Source: Amycolatopsis eburnea (GTDB lineage: Bacteria; Actinomycetota; Actinomycetes; Mycobacteriales; Pseudonocardiaceae). Taken from it: DNA of 64,000 bases. The position numbers were made by a program, and so were the translations under genes. Position 1 is the first letter of the stretch; each line of letters opens with the position of its first letter. Below, in pieces: positions 1 to 8,398 of this stretch. Under the pieces are notes generated by a model. The model saw only the letters and a list, made by a program, of their open reading frames with translations, was not told the DNA's origin and searched no databases. The stretch is from contig NZ_RSEC01000058.1 in NCBI RefSeq assembly GCF_003937945.1, positions 806,001 through 870,000 of the forward strand, in the 5' to 3' direction.

Positions 1-2630
1 TCCGCGCCGAGGACGCGCTCCGCGTCCGCGAGCGCGGCCCGGTGGTTCCGGAGCGCACCGGTGACGTCGCCGGACTGCTCCTGAGCGGCGGCGAGTTCGC
101 TCAGGTACCCGATCGCGTCCGTGTGGTCGACGCCGAGCACCCGGACCGCGTCGGCGCGGACGTCTTGGCTGAGGGCGAGCGCTTTCGCCCTTTCGCCGGC
201 GGTGAGCCAGGCAGACGCGAGTTGGCTCCGGGCGCTCAAGGTCGACGGGTGGGCGGGTCCCAGCACCCGCTCGAAGCCGGCCGCGGTGGCGTCCAGCAGC
301 GTGATCGCGTTCGGGAGATCTCCCGCGGCGGCCAGTGTGTGCGCGAAGGCCTTGCGGCACGCGAGCGTGCTCGGGTGGTCCGGGCCGAGGATCCGTTCGG
401 CGTCGGGCAGCAGCCGCCGGTACTCGCTGACGGCGCCCGTGAGGTCGCCGGACCGGCGCAGGGCGGCGGCCAGCACCGCCCGGGCGTTCACCGTCGTCGG
501 GTGGTCGCTGCCCAGCGCCCGTTCGCAGTCCGCGACGATCTTCCGGTGCTCGGCGAGCCCGTCCCCCGTCCGTCCCGCCGACACGATGGCCGCCGCGAGC
601 CGCATCCGGGTGTCGAGCGTCTCGGGGTGCACGGGCCCGGCGGTCCGGGTGCGGACTTCGAGCGTCGCCTCGTAGCTCGCGATCGCTTCCGCGAGCTCGC
701 CCATCGAGCGCTGGAAGTCGGCGAGCTCGTCGCGGGCGGCGAGGGTCTGCGGGTGGTCCTCGCCCACCGTCCGCGCCAAGGCGGCGATGGTCGTCCGGTG
801 GAGTTCGGCGGCGCGGGCCGGGTTACCGGTGTTGGCCTGCGCCGACGCGAGCTTGGCGCGGGACCGCAGGGTGTCGCGGTGCTCGGGACCCAGGATCCGG
901 ACGCGTTGCTCGAGCGTGGCCTCGTAGAGCGCGATGGCGCGCGCGAGATCGCCTGCCGACTCGTAACAGGCGGCGAGGCTGCTGCGGCACGTGATCGTGT
1001 TCGGGTGGTCGATGCCGAGGACCTGCTCGTGCCGGGCGGCGGCGGCTTCGGAAAGCGGCAGGGCTTCCCGCAGGTTCCCGGTCGCCGTGCAGGCGATCGC
1101 CAGGTTGCTGCGCACGGCCAGGAGGTCGGGGTGGTCCGGCCCGAGCACGCGCTCGCCGTCGGCGAGGACCGCTTCGAACATCCGGATGGCGCGGTCCGGC
1201 CTGCCGGTCTCGCGGTACGCGCCGGCCAGGTTGCTGCGCGCCGCCAGCGTCGACCGGTCCTGGTCGCCGAACACCCGGCCGCTGCCGCGCACGCAGCGTT
1301 CCAGGAGCTCGACGGCGCCCGCGTAGTCGCCTTGGTCGCGCAGGAAGCTCCCGGCGTCGTTCAGGAGCCGGAGGGTGCCAGCGGAGTCGGTCTCCGGTGG
1401 GGCGAAGCCGAGCAGCGCCCTCGCGTGCGGCAGCACGGCCGTGTACCGCGGCCAGGCGCGCGGATCGCGGCAGCTGTGGTCGGTGAGGTGGCCCGCCAGC
1501 CGGCCGGTGGCCGCGACGAGCGCGGTCGCGATCAGGTCGGGCCGCCGGTGGGGATCGGCCGGGTCCGGCGTGCGCGTGACGCTCTGGACCAGGCGGTGGA
1601 CGGCGATCTCGGCGGTGGACAGCTTGATCATGCTGAAGGCGTGGAGCTTGCCCAGCGCGTCGAGGGTGTCCGGGCCCTCGTCGTCGAACAGCCGCCGCGC
1701 GATGCCGTCGGGGGCGTACCAGGCCAGCTGGCGCAGCACGGCCGGCGCCGGGGTGTCCGCGAGGCGGTCGAGGGTGACGTGCCACACCCGCGCCATGGTG
1801 CGCTGCGCGTCGCCGCCTTCCGCGGTCGCGGCGAACACCCGCGCGGGGTACCTGGCGAGCAGGTCGAGGTAGGCGGACGGGGTGATGCGCGTCTGCGCGA
1901 GGTACGCGCCGGCCTGCTCCACCGCCAGCGGCAGCCGGCCCAGCTCCTCGCACAACCGCGCGGCGTCCGGGACGTCGGCGTCGGGCCAGTCCTCGGCGAC
2001 GACGCGTGTCAGCAGTTCTTCCGCGTCGCCGGCCGGGAGGACGTCCACGGCGAGGGACGGCGTGCCGCGCCAGCCCGTGCGCTGCCTGCTGGTGAGCACG
2101 ATCGTGCCGGTGGACACCCGCGTGAGCACTTCGTCGGCGTCGGCGGGCGTGGTCAGGTTGTCCAGGACGAGCAGCCAGCCGTCGGTGCCGGCGAGCCGGC
2201 GGAGCGCCACCTCGACGCGCTCGCGCACCGGCAGCCCGGCGGTGCCCGGGTCGACGGCCACCGCGAGGTCGGCGAGCCCGGCCCGCAGCGCGGCGGGGGT
2301 GTCGGCGGTGATCCACCAGGTGAAGCCGAACCGCTCGGCGTTGAGGCGGGCGAACCGCGCCACGAGCGTGCTCTTGCCGACGCCGCCCATCCCGTGCACC
2401 ACCGCGACCGACGGCCGTCCGGGCTCACGCAGGAGCCGCTCCAGCCGGTCCAGCTCGCCGGTGCGGCCCACGAAGAGCCCGGACGCGGGTATCCGGCCGG
2501 CCGGCGGTGTCGCGCCGGAAACCGGGTGGTGCTCGTGGAAATGCACGTCGCCGGTGATCGTGCCCGCCTGGAGCACGGATCCCGAAACGACGCCGCCGAC
2601 GGCGTTCACCACACCCGGATCCCCGCTCAC
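1..2630 (-). CDS. NB-ARC/TPR STAND-type signalling ATPase (3' end outside window)
   Basis: Predicted NLR-like STAND ATPase that would sense a signal through repeats and switch on nucleotide binding. From a GTG at 2630, the N-terminal tag VLQAGTITGDVHFH (residues 19-32) resembles tags in other actinobacterial NB-ARC/TPR proteins. It is followed by P-loop GMGGVGKST (Lys86), a Walker B-like WLLVLDN near 151 and a TSRQR motif. From about residue 420, at least ten roughly 42-residue kinesin-light-chain-type TPRs with GPDHPxTLxxRxxLA signatures run to the left edge, so no stop is seen. No separate effector domain is visible in the part present. The gene starts 24 bp after the Nudix gene on the same strand and is probably cotranscribed. 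The family assignment is firm; the role in defence or regulation is inference. Confidence 0.85.
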   Translation of the reverse strand, partial: MSGDPGVVNAVGGVVSGSVLQAGTITGDVHFHEHHPVSGATPPAGRIPASGLFVGRTGELDRLERLLREPGRPSVAVVHGMGGVGKSTLVARFARLNAERFGFTWWITADTPAALRAGLADLAVAVDPGTAGLPVRERVEVALRRLAGTDGWLLVLDNLTTPADADEVLTRVSTGTIVLTSRQRTGWRGTPSLAVDVLPAGDAEELLTRVVAEDWPDADVPDAARLCEELGRLPLAVEQAGAYLAQTRITPSAYLDLLARYPARVFAATAEGGDAQRTMARVWHVTLDRLADTPAPAVLRQLAWYAPDGIARRLFDDEGPDTLDALGKLHAFSMIKLSTAEIAVHRLVQSVTRTPDPADPHRRPDLIATALVAATGRLAGHLTDHSCRDPRAWPRYTAVLPHARALLGFAPPETDSAGTLRLLNDAGSFLRDQGDYAGAVELLERCVRGSGRVFGDQDRSTLAARSNLAGAYRETGRPDRAIRMFEAVLADGERVLGPDHPDLLAVRSNLAIACTATGNLREALPLSEAAAARHEQVLGIDHPNTITCRSSLAACYESAGDLARAIALYEATLEQRVRILGPEHRDTLRSRAKLASAQANTGNPARAAELHRTTIAALARTVGEDHPQTLAARDELADFQRSMGELAEAIASYEATLEVRTRTAGPVHPETLDTRMRLAAAIVSAGRTGDGLAEHRKIVADCERALGSDHPTTVNARAVLAAALRRSGDLTGAVSEYRRLLPDAERILGPDHPSTLACRKAFAHTLAAAGDLPNAITLLDATAAGFERVLGPAHPSTLSARSQLASAWLTAGERAKALALSQDVRADAVRVLGVDHTDAIGYLSELAAAQEQSGDVTGALRNHRAALADAERVLGA

Positions 2631-2654
2631 CGGCCGATTATGGCGGAGGGGGAG

Positions 2655-3047
2655 CTACCGATCCAGGACCTCACGGAAGTGGTCCGGCAACGGCAGTTCC
2701 AGCGCTTGCGCCCGCGTCAGCCAAGCGAAGTCGTCGTGTTCCGCCGGGTTGAGCACGACGTCGGCCGGCCCGGTTTCTTCGGCCGCGTAGACGACCGCGT
2801 GGATCCGCAGGTCGCGGCCCGCGATGTCCGGCCACTCGGCGCGCCCCAGCTCACCCGTGACCCGGACGCGCAATCCCGTTTCCTCGGCCGCTTCCCGGAC
2901 CGCGGTCGTCTGGAAGGGCTCGCCCGGCTCGGCGGTTCCGCCCGGCAGTTCCCACTGGCCCGCGCGGAACACGCCGGCCGCGCGGCGGAGGAACAGCACC
3001 CGCTCGCCGCGCGCGATCCAGCAGTACGCCAGGTGTTTCTCCGTCAT
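2655..3047 (-). CDS. Nudix hydrolase
   Basis: Small (130 aa) single-domain Nudix pyrophosphohydrolase. Residues 37-59 match the Nudix box Gx5Ex7REUxEExGU exactly, reading GTAEPGE, then REAAEETGL, so the Mg-binding glutamates are intact. An N-terminal YCWIARGERVLFLRR strand and a LPGG turn precede the box, as in MutT-like members. Substrate cannot be told from sequence; nucleoside diphosphates linked to a moiety X are the family rule. It lies 15 bp after the coiled-coil gene and 24 bp before the NB-ARC gene, all on the minus strand. It may therefore act on a nucleotide signal used by that operon, which is inference; plain housekeeping is equally possible. Confidence 0.9.
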   Translation of the reverse strand: MTEKHLAYCWIARGERVLFLRRAAGVFRAGQWELPGGTAEPGEPFQTTAVREAAEETGLRVRVTGELGRAEWPDIAGRDLRIHAVVYAAEETGPADVVLNPAEHDDFAWLTRAQALELPLPDHFREVLDR

Positions 3048-3062
3048 GCGCGCGATTCTCGC

Positions 3063-4742
3063 TCAGTTGGTCTTCGACGTCGGCAGGTGGGCGCCCAGGT
3101 ACCCGACGTACACCGTGCCGGTGCGGTCGGTGTCGTCGAGGAAGTGCAGGCGCGGCGCGGGTGCTTTGAAGCGCTCCAAGGCGATGTGCGCGCCGAAGTA
3201 GTCGCGGCCCGCCGGGTTGGTGCGGGGGGCGACGCGGAACGTCCTGGCCTGGCGGAGCCGTTCGTTCGTGGTCACCGTGTCCGACTCGGCCAGCGCGATG
3301 ATGTTGGCGCTGATCAGCGAACCCGGCTGGCCGGTGCGGGCGAACGCGAGCACGTCCGACAGCTCGGGGCCCGGATCCTGGCCCGCGTCGAGCGACGACG
3401 TGCGCGCGCCCGCGTACGCGTCGAGCGTCCGGAGCGCGTCCCACGCCTTGCGGCGCCAGGCGGCGGCTTTCGGGTGGTGGTCGAGGATCGCGGCCGGCGC
3501 CGGGTCGGCGGTGATCGCGAGGTGCTTCAGCGACGCCGTCGCCGCGGCGATCAGCTCGGCGAAGCTGGGGAACTCCTCCGGCGGGCGGCCGGCGGCGGCC
3601 ACTTCGTCGTCCGCGTCGTGGTGGCGGGCGAGGCGGCCGGCCAGCAAGCCGTTGACGCGCCTGAGTTCGTCGCGCTCGGCCTCGGTTTCCTCGAACGCGC
3701 GCGCGCAGTCGTCCACCTCCTCCTGCAGCTGCGCGAGCTGCTCGCGCAGGCACACGACGTCCGTCGCGGAGACGTCCTCGAGCCGGCCGCGCAACGCCTT
3801 CACCTCGCAGGCGTGGCGATCGCGCTCTTCGGCGTGGGCCTTCGCCTTCTTCCGCAGGATCGTGATCACCCGGCGGGCCTCGGCCAGTTCCCGCTCGGCG
3901 CGGCCGAGCTTCCCGGTCAGCTCGGCGTCCGGCCCCCGGTCCGGCGCGACGAACGGATCGGCCGCGTACCAGGCGCGCACGCTCGCCACCCCGGCCCACT
4001 CCTCGGGCAGCGGCGTCCGGCCGCGCGCCTGGAGCAGCTGCGTGATCGCGCCTTCGAGCGCTTCGCCGGACACCGGGCTGGCCGTCTCGACGAAGTCCGG
4101 CAGCTGGTCGCACGGCGGCGCGTACAGCCGCGCGCCCGCCGGGACCGCGCAGCCGAGCGGGAGGTTCCGGTTGAGCGTGCGGCGGAAGCGGTCGTCGACG
4201 TCGAAGACGTTGACCAGCCCCGGCCAGCCCGAGACGGGCACCGTCGGCGGCTCGGCGAGCACCAGCACCGCCGACGTCCGCCAGGGCGCCACCAGCGCTT
4301 CGCCCAGCAGGTCGGCGAGGTGGTCGCACTCCTCGCGGGACCAGCCGCGCATGGCCAGCACCGGCGTTTCGATGGGGATTTCGTCGTGCCCGCTGGCGCC
4401 CAGTTCCTCCAGCCCGATCCGGTGCGCGGGCGCGACGTGGCAGCTGCGCCACGGCCGCGTGCACGCCGCGGCCAGCAGCCACGTCACCCGGTCTTCGCCC
4501 GCGCGGTAGCAAAGCGAGAGGAATACCTGAACGGAGTAGCGGCCTTCCCCGTCGCCGTAAGCGAATTCGAGATCGCACCGGCGCGACCCGCCGTCGTCGG
4601 ACGAGCCGAGATCGGTGACGGTGTAGTCGTCGTGCTGCCGCTGGCGGCTGATCAGCCTGCTGCGCAAGGCGTCGAGGGGGCGTTTTCCTTCGGTGGGGAC
4701 CAGGCCGTGGTGCCAGATCCGGTGCACCCCCACAGGACTCAA
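3063..4742 (-). CDS. coiled-coil protein with conserved C-terminal module, function unknown
   Basis: 559 residues if the TTG at 4742 is used; GTG codons at 4733 and 4727 are alternatives and no strong ribosome binding site decides between them. The N-terminal 250 residues are mixed alpha/beta and not recognised. Residues about 272-375 are highly charged heptad-like coiled coil (E/R/L-rich). The last 90 residues contain APRLHFLDDTDRTG followed by VYVGYLGAHLPTSKTN. I recall similar C-terminal tails in other bacterial hypothetical proteins, often near conflict genes, but cannot name the family. The gene heads a likely minus-strand operon with the Nudix and NB-ARC genes. No catalytic motif could be assigned. 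Confidence 0.75.
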   Translation of the reverse strand: MSPVGVHRIWHHGLVPTEGKRPLDALRSRLISRQRQHDDYTVTDLGSSDDGGSRRCDLEFAYGDGEGRYSVQVFLSLCYRAGEDRVTWLLAAACTRPWRSCHVAPAHRIGLEELGASGHDEIPIETPVLAMRGWSREECDHLADLLGEALVAPWRTSAVLVLAEPPTVPVSGWPGLVNVFDVDDRFRRTLNRNLPLGCAVPAGARLYAPPCDQLPDFVETASPVSGEALEGAITQLLQARGRTPLPEEWAGVASVRAWYAADPFVAPDRGPDAELTGKLGRAERELAEARRVITILRKKAKAHAEERDRHACEVKALRGRLEDVSATDVVCLREQLAQLQEEVDDCARAFEETEAERDELRRVNGLLAGRLARHHDADDEVAAAGRPPEEFPSFAELIAAATASLKHLAITADPAPAAILDHHPKAAAWRRKAWDALRTLDAYAGARTSSLDAGQDPGPELSDVLAFARTGQPGSLISANIIALAESDTVTTNERLRQARTFRVAPRTNPAGRDYFGAHIALERFKAPAPRLHFLDDTDRTGTVYVGYLGAHLPTSKTN

Positions 4743-4809
4743 CTCCGTTCGCCGCGACGCCGACCTCAGCCGAACATAGCGGATCCTGTGACCGCCCGAA
4801 CGCGGGGCG

Positions 4810-5169
4810 TCACCTCGTCCAGAGGCAGAACGGGTGCCCGGCGGGGTCGAAGCAGACCCGCACGTCGTCCTGCGGCTGGAAGTCCGCGACGACGGCTCCG
4901 GCGGCCACCGCGGTCCGGGTGGCTTCGTCGAGGTCGTCCACTTCGACGTCGAGGTGCAGCTGCATCTGCTGGGCGCCGTCGACGGGCGGCCAGGTGGGCG
5001 GGACGTGCCCGGTTTCGAGCTGGAACGAGAGCCCGGCGCTCCCGTCCTCGGGGCGCAGCGTCACCCACTCCGGTTCATCGGTCCGGATCGGCCAGCCGAG
5101 CAGCTCCGAGTAGAACGCCGCGAGCGCGTGCGGGTCCGGCGCGCCGAGCACCGTGGAGGTCAGTTTCAT
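4810..5169 (-). CDS. VOC-superfamily (glyoxalase-fold) protein
   Basis: 119 residues, ATG start. The sequence opens with LTSTVLGAPDPHALAAFYSE and closes with FDPAGHPFCLWTR, the usual beginning and end of a single VOC betaalphabetabetabeta pair. The middle strand MQLHLDVEVDDLDEA supplies a candidate metal-ligand His. Actinobacterial genomes hold many such proteins, acting as antibiotic-binding or resistance proteins, dioxygenase-like enzymes or lyases, and the substrate cannot be inferred here. It is separated by about 65 bp from the coiled-coil gene downstream on the same strand and may be transcribed separately. Confidence 0.85.
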   Translation of the reverse strand: MKLTSTVLGAPDPHALAAFYSELLGWPIRTDEPEWVTLRPEDGSAGLSFQLETGHVPPTWPPVDGAQQMQLHLDVEVDDLDEATRTAVAAGAVVADFQPQDDVRVCFDPAGHPFCLWTR

Positions 5170-5345
5170 GATCGAGTGGTACCCGCGGGGCTGAGGGTCG
5201 ATGCACGTCCGGTGTGGACGTCGTTACAGACTTCACTCTTTAGGACGGTCCACTCGGAGCGTCTAGCCTGATCACAGCGGTGGAGCTGACTTTCCGTAGC
5301 GAAAACCCTCCCGATCATTGCTCCGTTGTGGAACTATTGGGCCGT

Positions 5346-5367
5346 TCGCGAGGAGAGGGCCTCGCGA
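5346..5367 (+). promoter_or_regulatory. hairpin in leader of the small peptide gene
   Basis: Perfect 8-bp inverted repeat TCGCGAGG / CCTCGCGA with a six-base loop, about 60 bp upstream of the peptide ATG. It has no following T-run, so it is more likely a leader structure or operator than a terminator. The rest of the 5170-5428 gap holds no convincing gene; it contains the divergent promoters of the VOC and peptide genes, which I cannot place precisely. Confidence 0.4.
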
Positions 5368-5428
5368 GGGGGACTCACCGTCACGGCCAGCGTCCCCAGG
5401 CAGATCCCCAGGGGAGAGGAGATCGACC

Positions 5429-5623
5429 ATGTCGACGCCCACGGACACGAAGCCCGACGAGACGCCGGAACCGATCGAGAAGGCCGGCCCGGTGGTCCCG
5501 CACCCGGAGCCCGACGAGCACGGCTGGGTGCACATCGACCACGAGCACATCACGGTCCCGAAGACCGACGGTCCGGTCGTGACGCCGAACTGCGGTCCGC
5601 CCTGCTACCAGGTCGCCCGCTGA
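5429..5623 (+). CDS. 64-residue cysteine-containing small protein beside CHAT protease
   Basis: ATG at 5429 is preceded by a GGGGAGAGGAG Shine-Dalgarno stretch at about 5411-5421, which supports translation. The product is acidic and proline-rich for its first 45 residues, with no signal peptide or membrane segment, and ends NCGPPCYQVAR. The two cysteines in a CGPPC arrangement could form a disulfide, bind metal or be a modification site. A rho-independent terminator follows immediately and the next gene is a TPR-CHAT protease, so the peptide could be a substrate, ligand or regulator of that protease. That link is only positional. The layout of acidic leader plus short Cys-containing C-terminus also resembles RiPP precursors, but no modifying enzyme is present nearby. 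Confidence 0.7.
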   Translation: MSTPTDTKPDETPEPIEKAGPVVPHPEPDEHGWVHIDHEHITVPKTDGPVVTPNCGPPCYQVAR

Positions 5624-5642
5624 GCTTCATCGAAACGTGATC

Positions 5643-5682
5643 GCCCGCCCGCCGATCTTCTTCCGGTGGGCGGGCTTCTTTC
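5643..5682 (+). terminator. rho-independent terminator after the small peptide gene
   Basis: Ten-base arms at 5643-5652 and 5666-5675 (GCCCGCCCGC / GTGGGCGGGC, one G-T pair) with a 13-base loop, followed by TTCTTTCT. It sits 19 bp after the peptide stop and before the CHAT gene, so the peptide is likely transcribed at a higher level than the CHAT gene. Confidence 0.8.
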
Positions 5683-5709
5683 TGCTACGGGCTGTGCTGT
5701 CATAGTGGG

Positions 5710-8325
5710 GTGCCCGTGACAAAGCTCGACCCGACCGAAGTCATCGAGAAGGTCCGACAGCTTCACCGGACGGCCGCGGACAAGTCCTGCCTCGCGCGCT
5801 ACCACGAAGGTGTCCGGCTCCTCCGGCGAGCGGTGGGCCTGCTCGACTCGATCTATCCCGTGCCGGACGAGCACTACACCGACTGGCTCGTGGTGCGCAT
5901 CCGCGTGTCGAGCCTGCTCGCCGCGCTGTCCTCGGAGATCACCGGGGACGTGGGAGCCGGCCTCGCCGCGCTCGACGACGTGCGGTTGCTGACCGGTGCG
6001 ATCGATGATCTCGTGCTCAAGGCGGAGCTCAACGGCGCCCTCGACCACAACTACGCCGCGAAGCTGACCACCGTCGGGCGCAACGAGGACAGTCTCCAGT
6101 ACTTCGATCTGTCGCTGGAGCACCAGGAATACCGGCTGCGGCACGGGAGCGCGCCGGAGTCGCGGATCGAGGCGTTCGCCCAGACTCTGACCATGCGCGC
6201 CTCCAGCCACATCCGGCTGGGCAACGTCCAGCAGGCTCGCGCCGACCTGAACCGGTCGCTGGAGCTGGCCGAAAAGCACGAGCTGCGTGCCCAGGCCGCC
6301 GACATCCACCGGAACCTGGGCACGCTGGCGCTCCGGACGGGTGACGTTCCGGAAGCCCTCCGGCTCTACGAGCTGAGCGAGCGCAGCTATCGCGCGCTGG
6401 GCCGGGACGCGCCGCCGTGGCTCTGGCTCGAGCAGGCCCAGGCCCTGCTCGCCGCCGGGCTGGCCGATGAGGCCGGTGCCCACCTCGACAGCCACATGGA
6501 GGTGATGGCCGATCAGGACAGCGTCACCCGCGACCTGGGGTTCGTCGAGCTGCACCGGGCCTCCGCCGCGCTGCTGAGCGACGACCTCGCCCTCGCCCGG
6601 CAGATGGCGGCCGCGGCGCGCAGGCGGATGCTCAAGGTCGGCTGCAAGACGTGCGTCGCGAACGCCACCGTCATCGGCTTGCAGGCCGACACCCGTGAAG
6701 CGCTGCGGACCGGGGTGTTCACGGCGGCTTTGCCGGGCCGGGCGTTGCGGGCGGCCGAGAAGATGCCGGTGCCGCGTTTGACCGACCAGGCCGCCACCGC
6801 GCGGATGCTCGCCGTGCGGCTCGACATCCGGCGGGGGAACCTCAAGCGCGCCGTCGAGACCCTCGGGAAGGTCCCCCGTCCCGGGCAGCTCACCCCGATC
6901 GACTACCGGATGCTGCGCCGCCTCTGCCGGGCCGAGCTGGCCGTCGCGCAGGGGAGCCGGGCGAAGGCGCTCACCGAAATCCGGTCCGGGCTCACCGAAC
7001 TCGACGCCGTGCGGGACCGGATGGGCGGGCTCGACCTCGTCTCCGGGACCGCGCTGCACGGCCAGGAGCTCGCCGATCTCGCCGTCAAGCTCGTGCTCGA
7101 ACGCAACGACGCGCGGCGGCTGTTCGTCTGGCTCGAACGCACGCGCGCGCAGACCTACCGGTACGAGCCGCTCTCCGCCGGGACCGATCCCGAGCTGGCC
7201 GCGAGCGTCGCCGAGGTGCGGGGGCTCGGGCAGGCCATCCAGGAGGCCCAGCACGACGGGCACCCGATCGCCGGGCTGCGGGCCAAGTACAACGAACGGC
7301 TTCGCGAAGCCCAGCGGCTCGGGTGGCACACCGGGCGCTGGGGGCGGCCGCGGCCGGTGGCCGGGCTCGGGGAGGTCGTCGCGCGGCTCGGGGAGCGGGC
7401 CATGGTCAGCTTCGCCGCTTCCGGGGACGAGCTCGTCGCCGTGGTCGTGGCCGGGGGCGAATGCCGGCTGGTGCGGCTCGGGTCGGCCGGGGCCGCCGCC
7501 GAGTCCGCGCGGGTGCTCAACGTCGACCTCGACGCGCTCGCGCCGGACAACCTGCCCGAGCGGCTGGCCGAGGTCGTCATGGCGTCCGCGCGCAAGCAGG
7601 CCGACAAGCTCGACGCGCAGCTCATCCAGCCCCTCGCCGAGCTGTTCGGCGAGCGGGAGCTGGTCATCGTCCCGACCGGGCCGCTCTACGCCGTGCCGTG
7701 GGGCGTGCTGCCGGGGCTGCGGGGGCGGCCGACCGTGGTCGCGCCCTCGGCGACCGCGTGGCTCGCCGCCGAGCTCACCAAGCTGACCCGGGCGCGGAAG
7801 ATCGTGCTCGTCCGCGGGCCGGGGCTGGCCGGGGCGCGCGGTGAGCTCGAGAAGCTGACCACGCACTACCGCACCGCGACGACCATGACCGGCGCCAAGG
7901 CCACGGTGAAGTCCGTCCTGCGCGCGATGGACGGCGCGAAGCTCGCGCACTTCGCCGCGCACGGCGCGCACGAGCCGGAGAACGCCCTCTTCTCCCGCCT
8001 CGAACTCGCCGACGGCGCGCTTTTCGGCCACGAGATGGCCGGGCTGCGGCAGCCGCCGCGGCAAGTCGTGTTCGCCGCGTGCGAGCTGGCGCTCAACCGC
8101 ATCCGGCCCGGCGACGAGGCGCTGGGGTTCGCCAGCGCGTTGCTGGCCAGCGGCTCGCGGACGGTGATCGCACCGCTGTCCCGCGTCGGAGACCTGGCGT
8201 CGGCGGCGGCGATGGACGACTACTACCGGGCGCTGGCGGAGCGGGAGAGCCCCGCGCTGGCGCTGGCGGACGCGATCGCGGTGGACCCGTTCCGCCGCCC
8301 GTTCGTCTGCCTCGGCGCCGGCTGA
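5710..8325 (+). CDS. TPR-CHAT caspase-like protease
   Basis: 871 residues from GTG 5710 (GTG 5716 is an alternative; neither has a clear ribosome binding site). The N-terminal two thirds are TPR-like helical repeats. The C-terminal CHAT domain (about 590-865) has the peptidase dyad: His751 in LAHFAAHG and Cys791 in VVFAACELAL, both intact. CHAT proteins are caspase/separase-related cysteine proteases found in bacterial stress, development and abortive-infection systems; target specificity is unknown here. The neighbouring small-peptide gene is a candidate partner. The 3' end is separated from a convergent aldo-keto reductase gene only by a family A repeat. Confidence 0.92.
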   Translation: MPVTKLDPTEVIEKVRQLHRTAADKSCLARYHEGVRLLRRAVGLLDSIYPVPDEHYTDWLVVRIRVSSLLAALSSEITGDVGAGLAALDDVRLLTGAIDDLVLKAELNGALDHNYAAKLTTVGRNEDSLQYFDLSLEHQEYRLRHGSAPESRIEAFAQTLTMRASSHIRLGNVQQARADLNRSLELAEKHELRAQAADIHRNLGTLALRTGDVPEALRLYELSERSYRALGRDAPPWLWLEQAQALLAAGLADEAGAHLDSHMEVMADQDSVTRDLGFVELHRASAALLSDDLALARQMAAAARRRMLKVGCKTCVANATVIGLQADTREALRTGVFTAALPGRALRAAEKMPVPRLTDQAATARMLAVRLDIRRGNLKRAVETLGKVPRPGQLTPIDYRMLRRLCRAELAVAQGSRAKALTEIRSGLTELDAVRDRMGGLDLVSGTALHGQELADLAVKLVLERNDARRLFVWLERTRAQTYRYEPLSAGTDPELAASVAEVRGLGQAIQEAQHDGHPIAGLRAKYNERLREAQRLGWHTGRWGRPRPVAGLGEVVARLGERAMVSFAASGDELVAVVVAGGECRLVRLGSAGAAAESARVLNVDLDALAPDNLPERLAEVVMASARKQADKLDAQLIQPLAELFGERELVIVPTGPLYAVPWGVLPGLRGRPTVVAPSATAWLAAELTKLTRARKIVLVRGPGLAGARGELEKLTTHYRTATTMTGAKATVKSVLRAMDGAKLAHFAAHGAHEPENALFSRLELADGALFGHEMAGLRQPPRQVVFAACELALNRIRPGDEALGFASALLASGSRTVIAPLSRVGDLASAAAMDDYYRALAERESPALALADAIAVDPFRRPFVCLGAG

Positions 8326-8335
8326 CGTCCGGGCG

Positions 8336-8395
8336 TCGTGAACGACTCTTTCATGGCGTCCGGCGAGGTGAACGACTCTTTCATGACATCGCGGG
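8336..8395. repeat. family A intergenic repeat, direct-repeat form
   Basis: Two direct copies of GTGAACGACTCTTTCATG at 8338-8355 and 8369-8386, separated by GCGTCCGGCGAG-like sequence, fill the 73-bp gap between the convergent CHAT and aldo-keto reductase genes. The same element, with the first arm inverted, lies at 46822-46880. Function unknown; the position suggests transcription termination or a REP-like element. Confidence 0.8.
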
Positions 8396-8398
8396 CCG

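Noticed and set aside
42..5171. Very long open frame on the plus strand opposite the NB-ARC, Nudix and coiled-coil genes
   Set aside because: Low-complexity Arg/Gly/Val translation with no motif; it mirrors the third-position GC of real minus-strand genes that carry clear domains.
5429..5623. Lanthipeptide or other RiPP precursor
   Set aside because: No dehydratase, cyclase, YcaO or radical-SAM gene is nearby; the CHAT protease alone is not enough to call a RiPP cluster.
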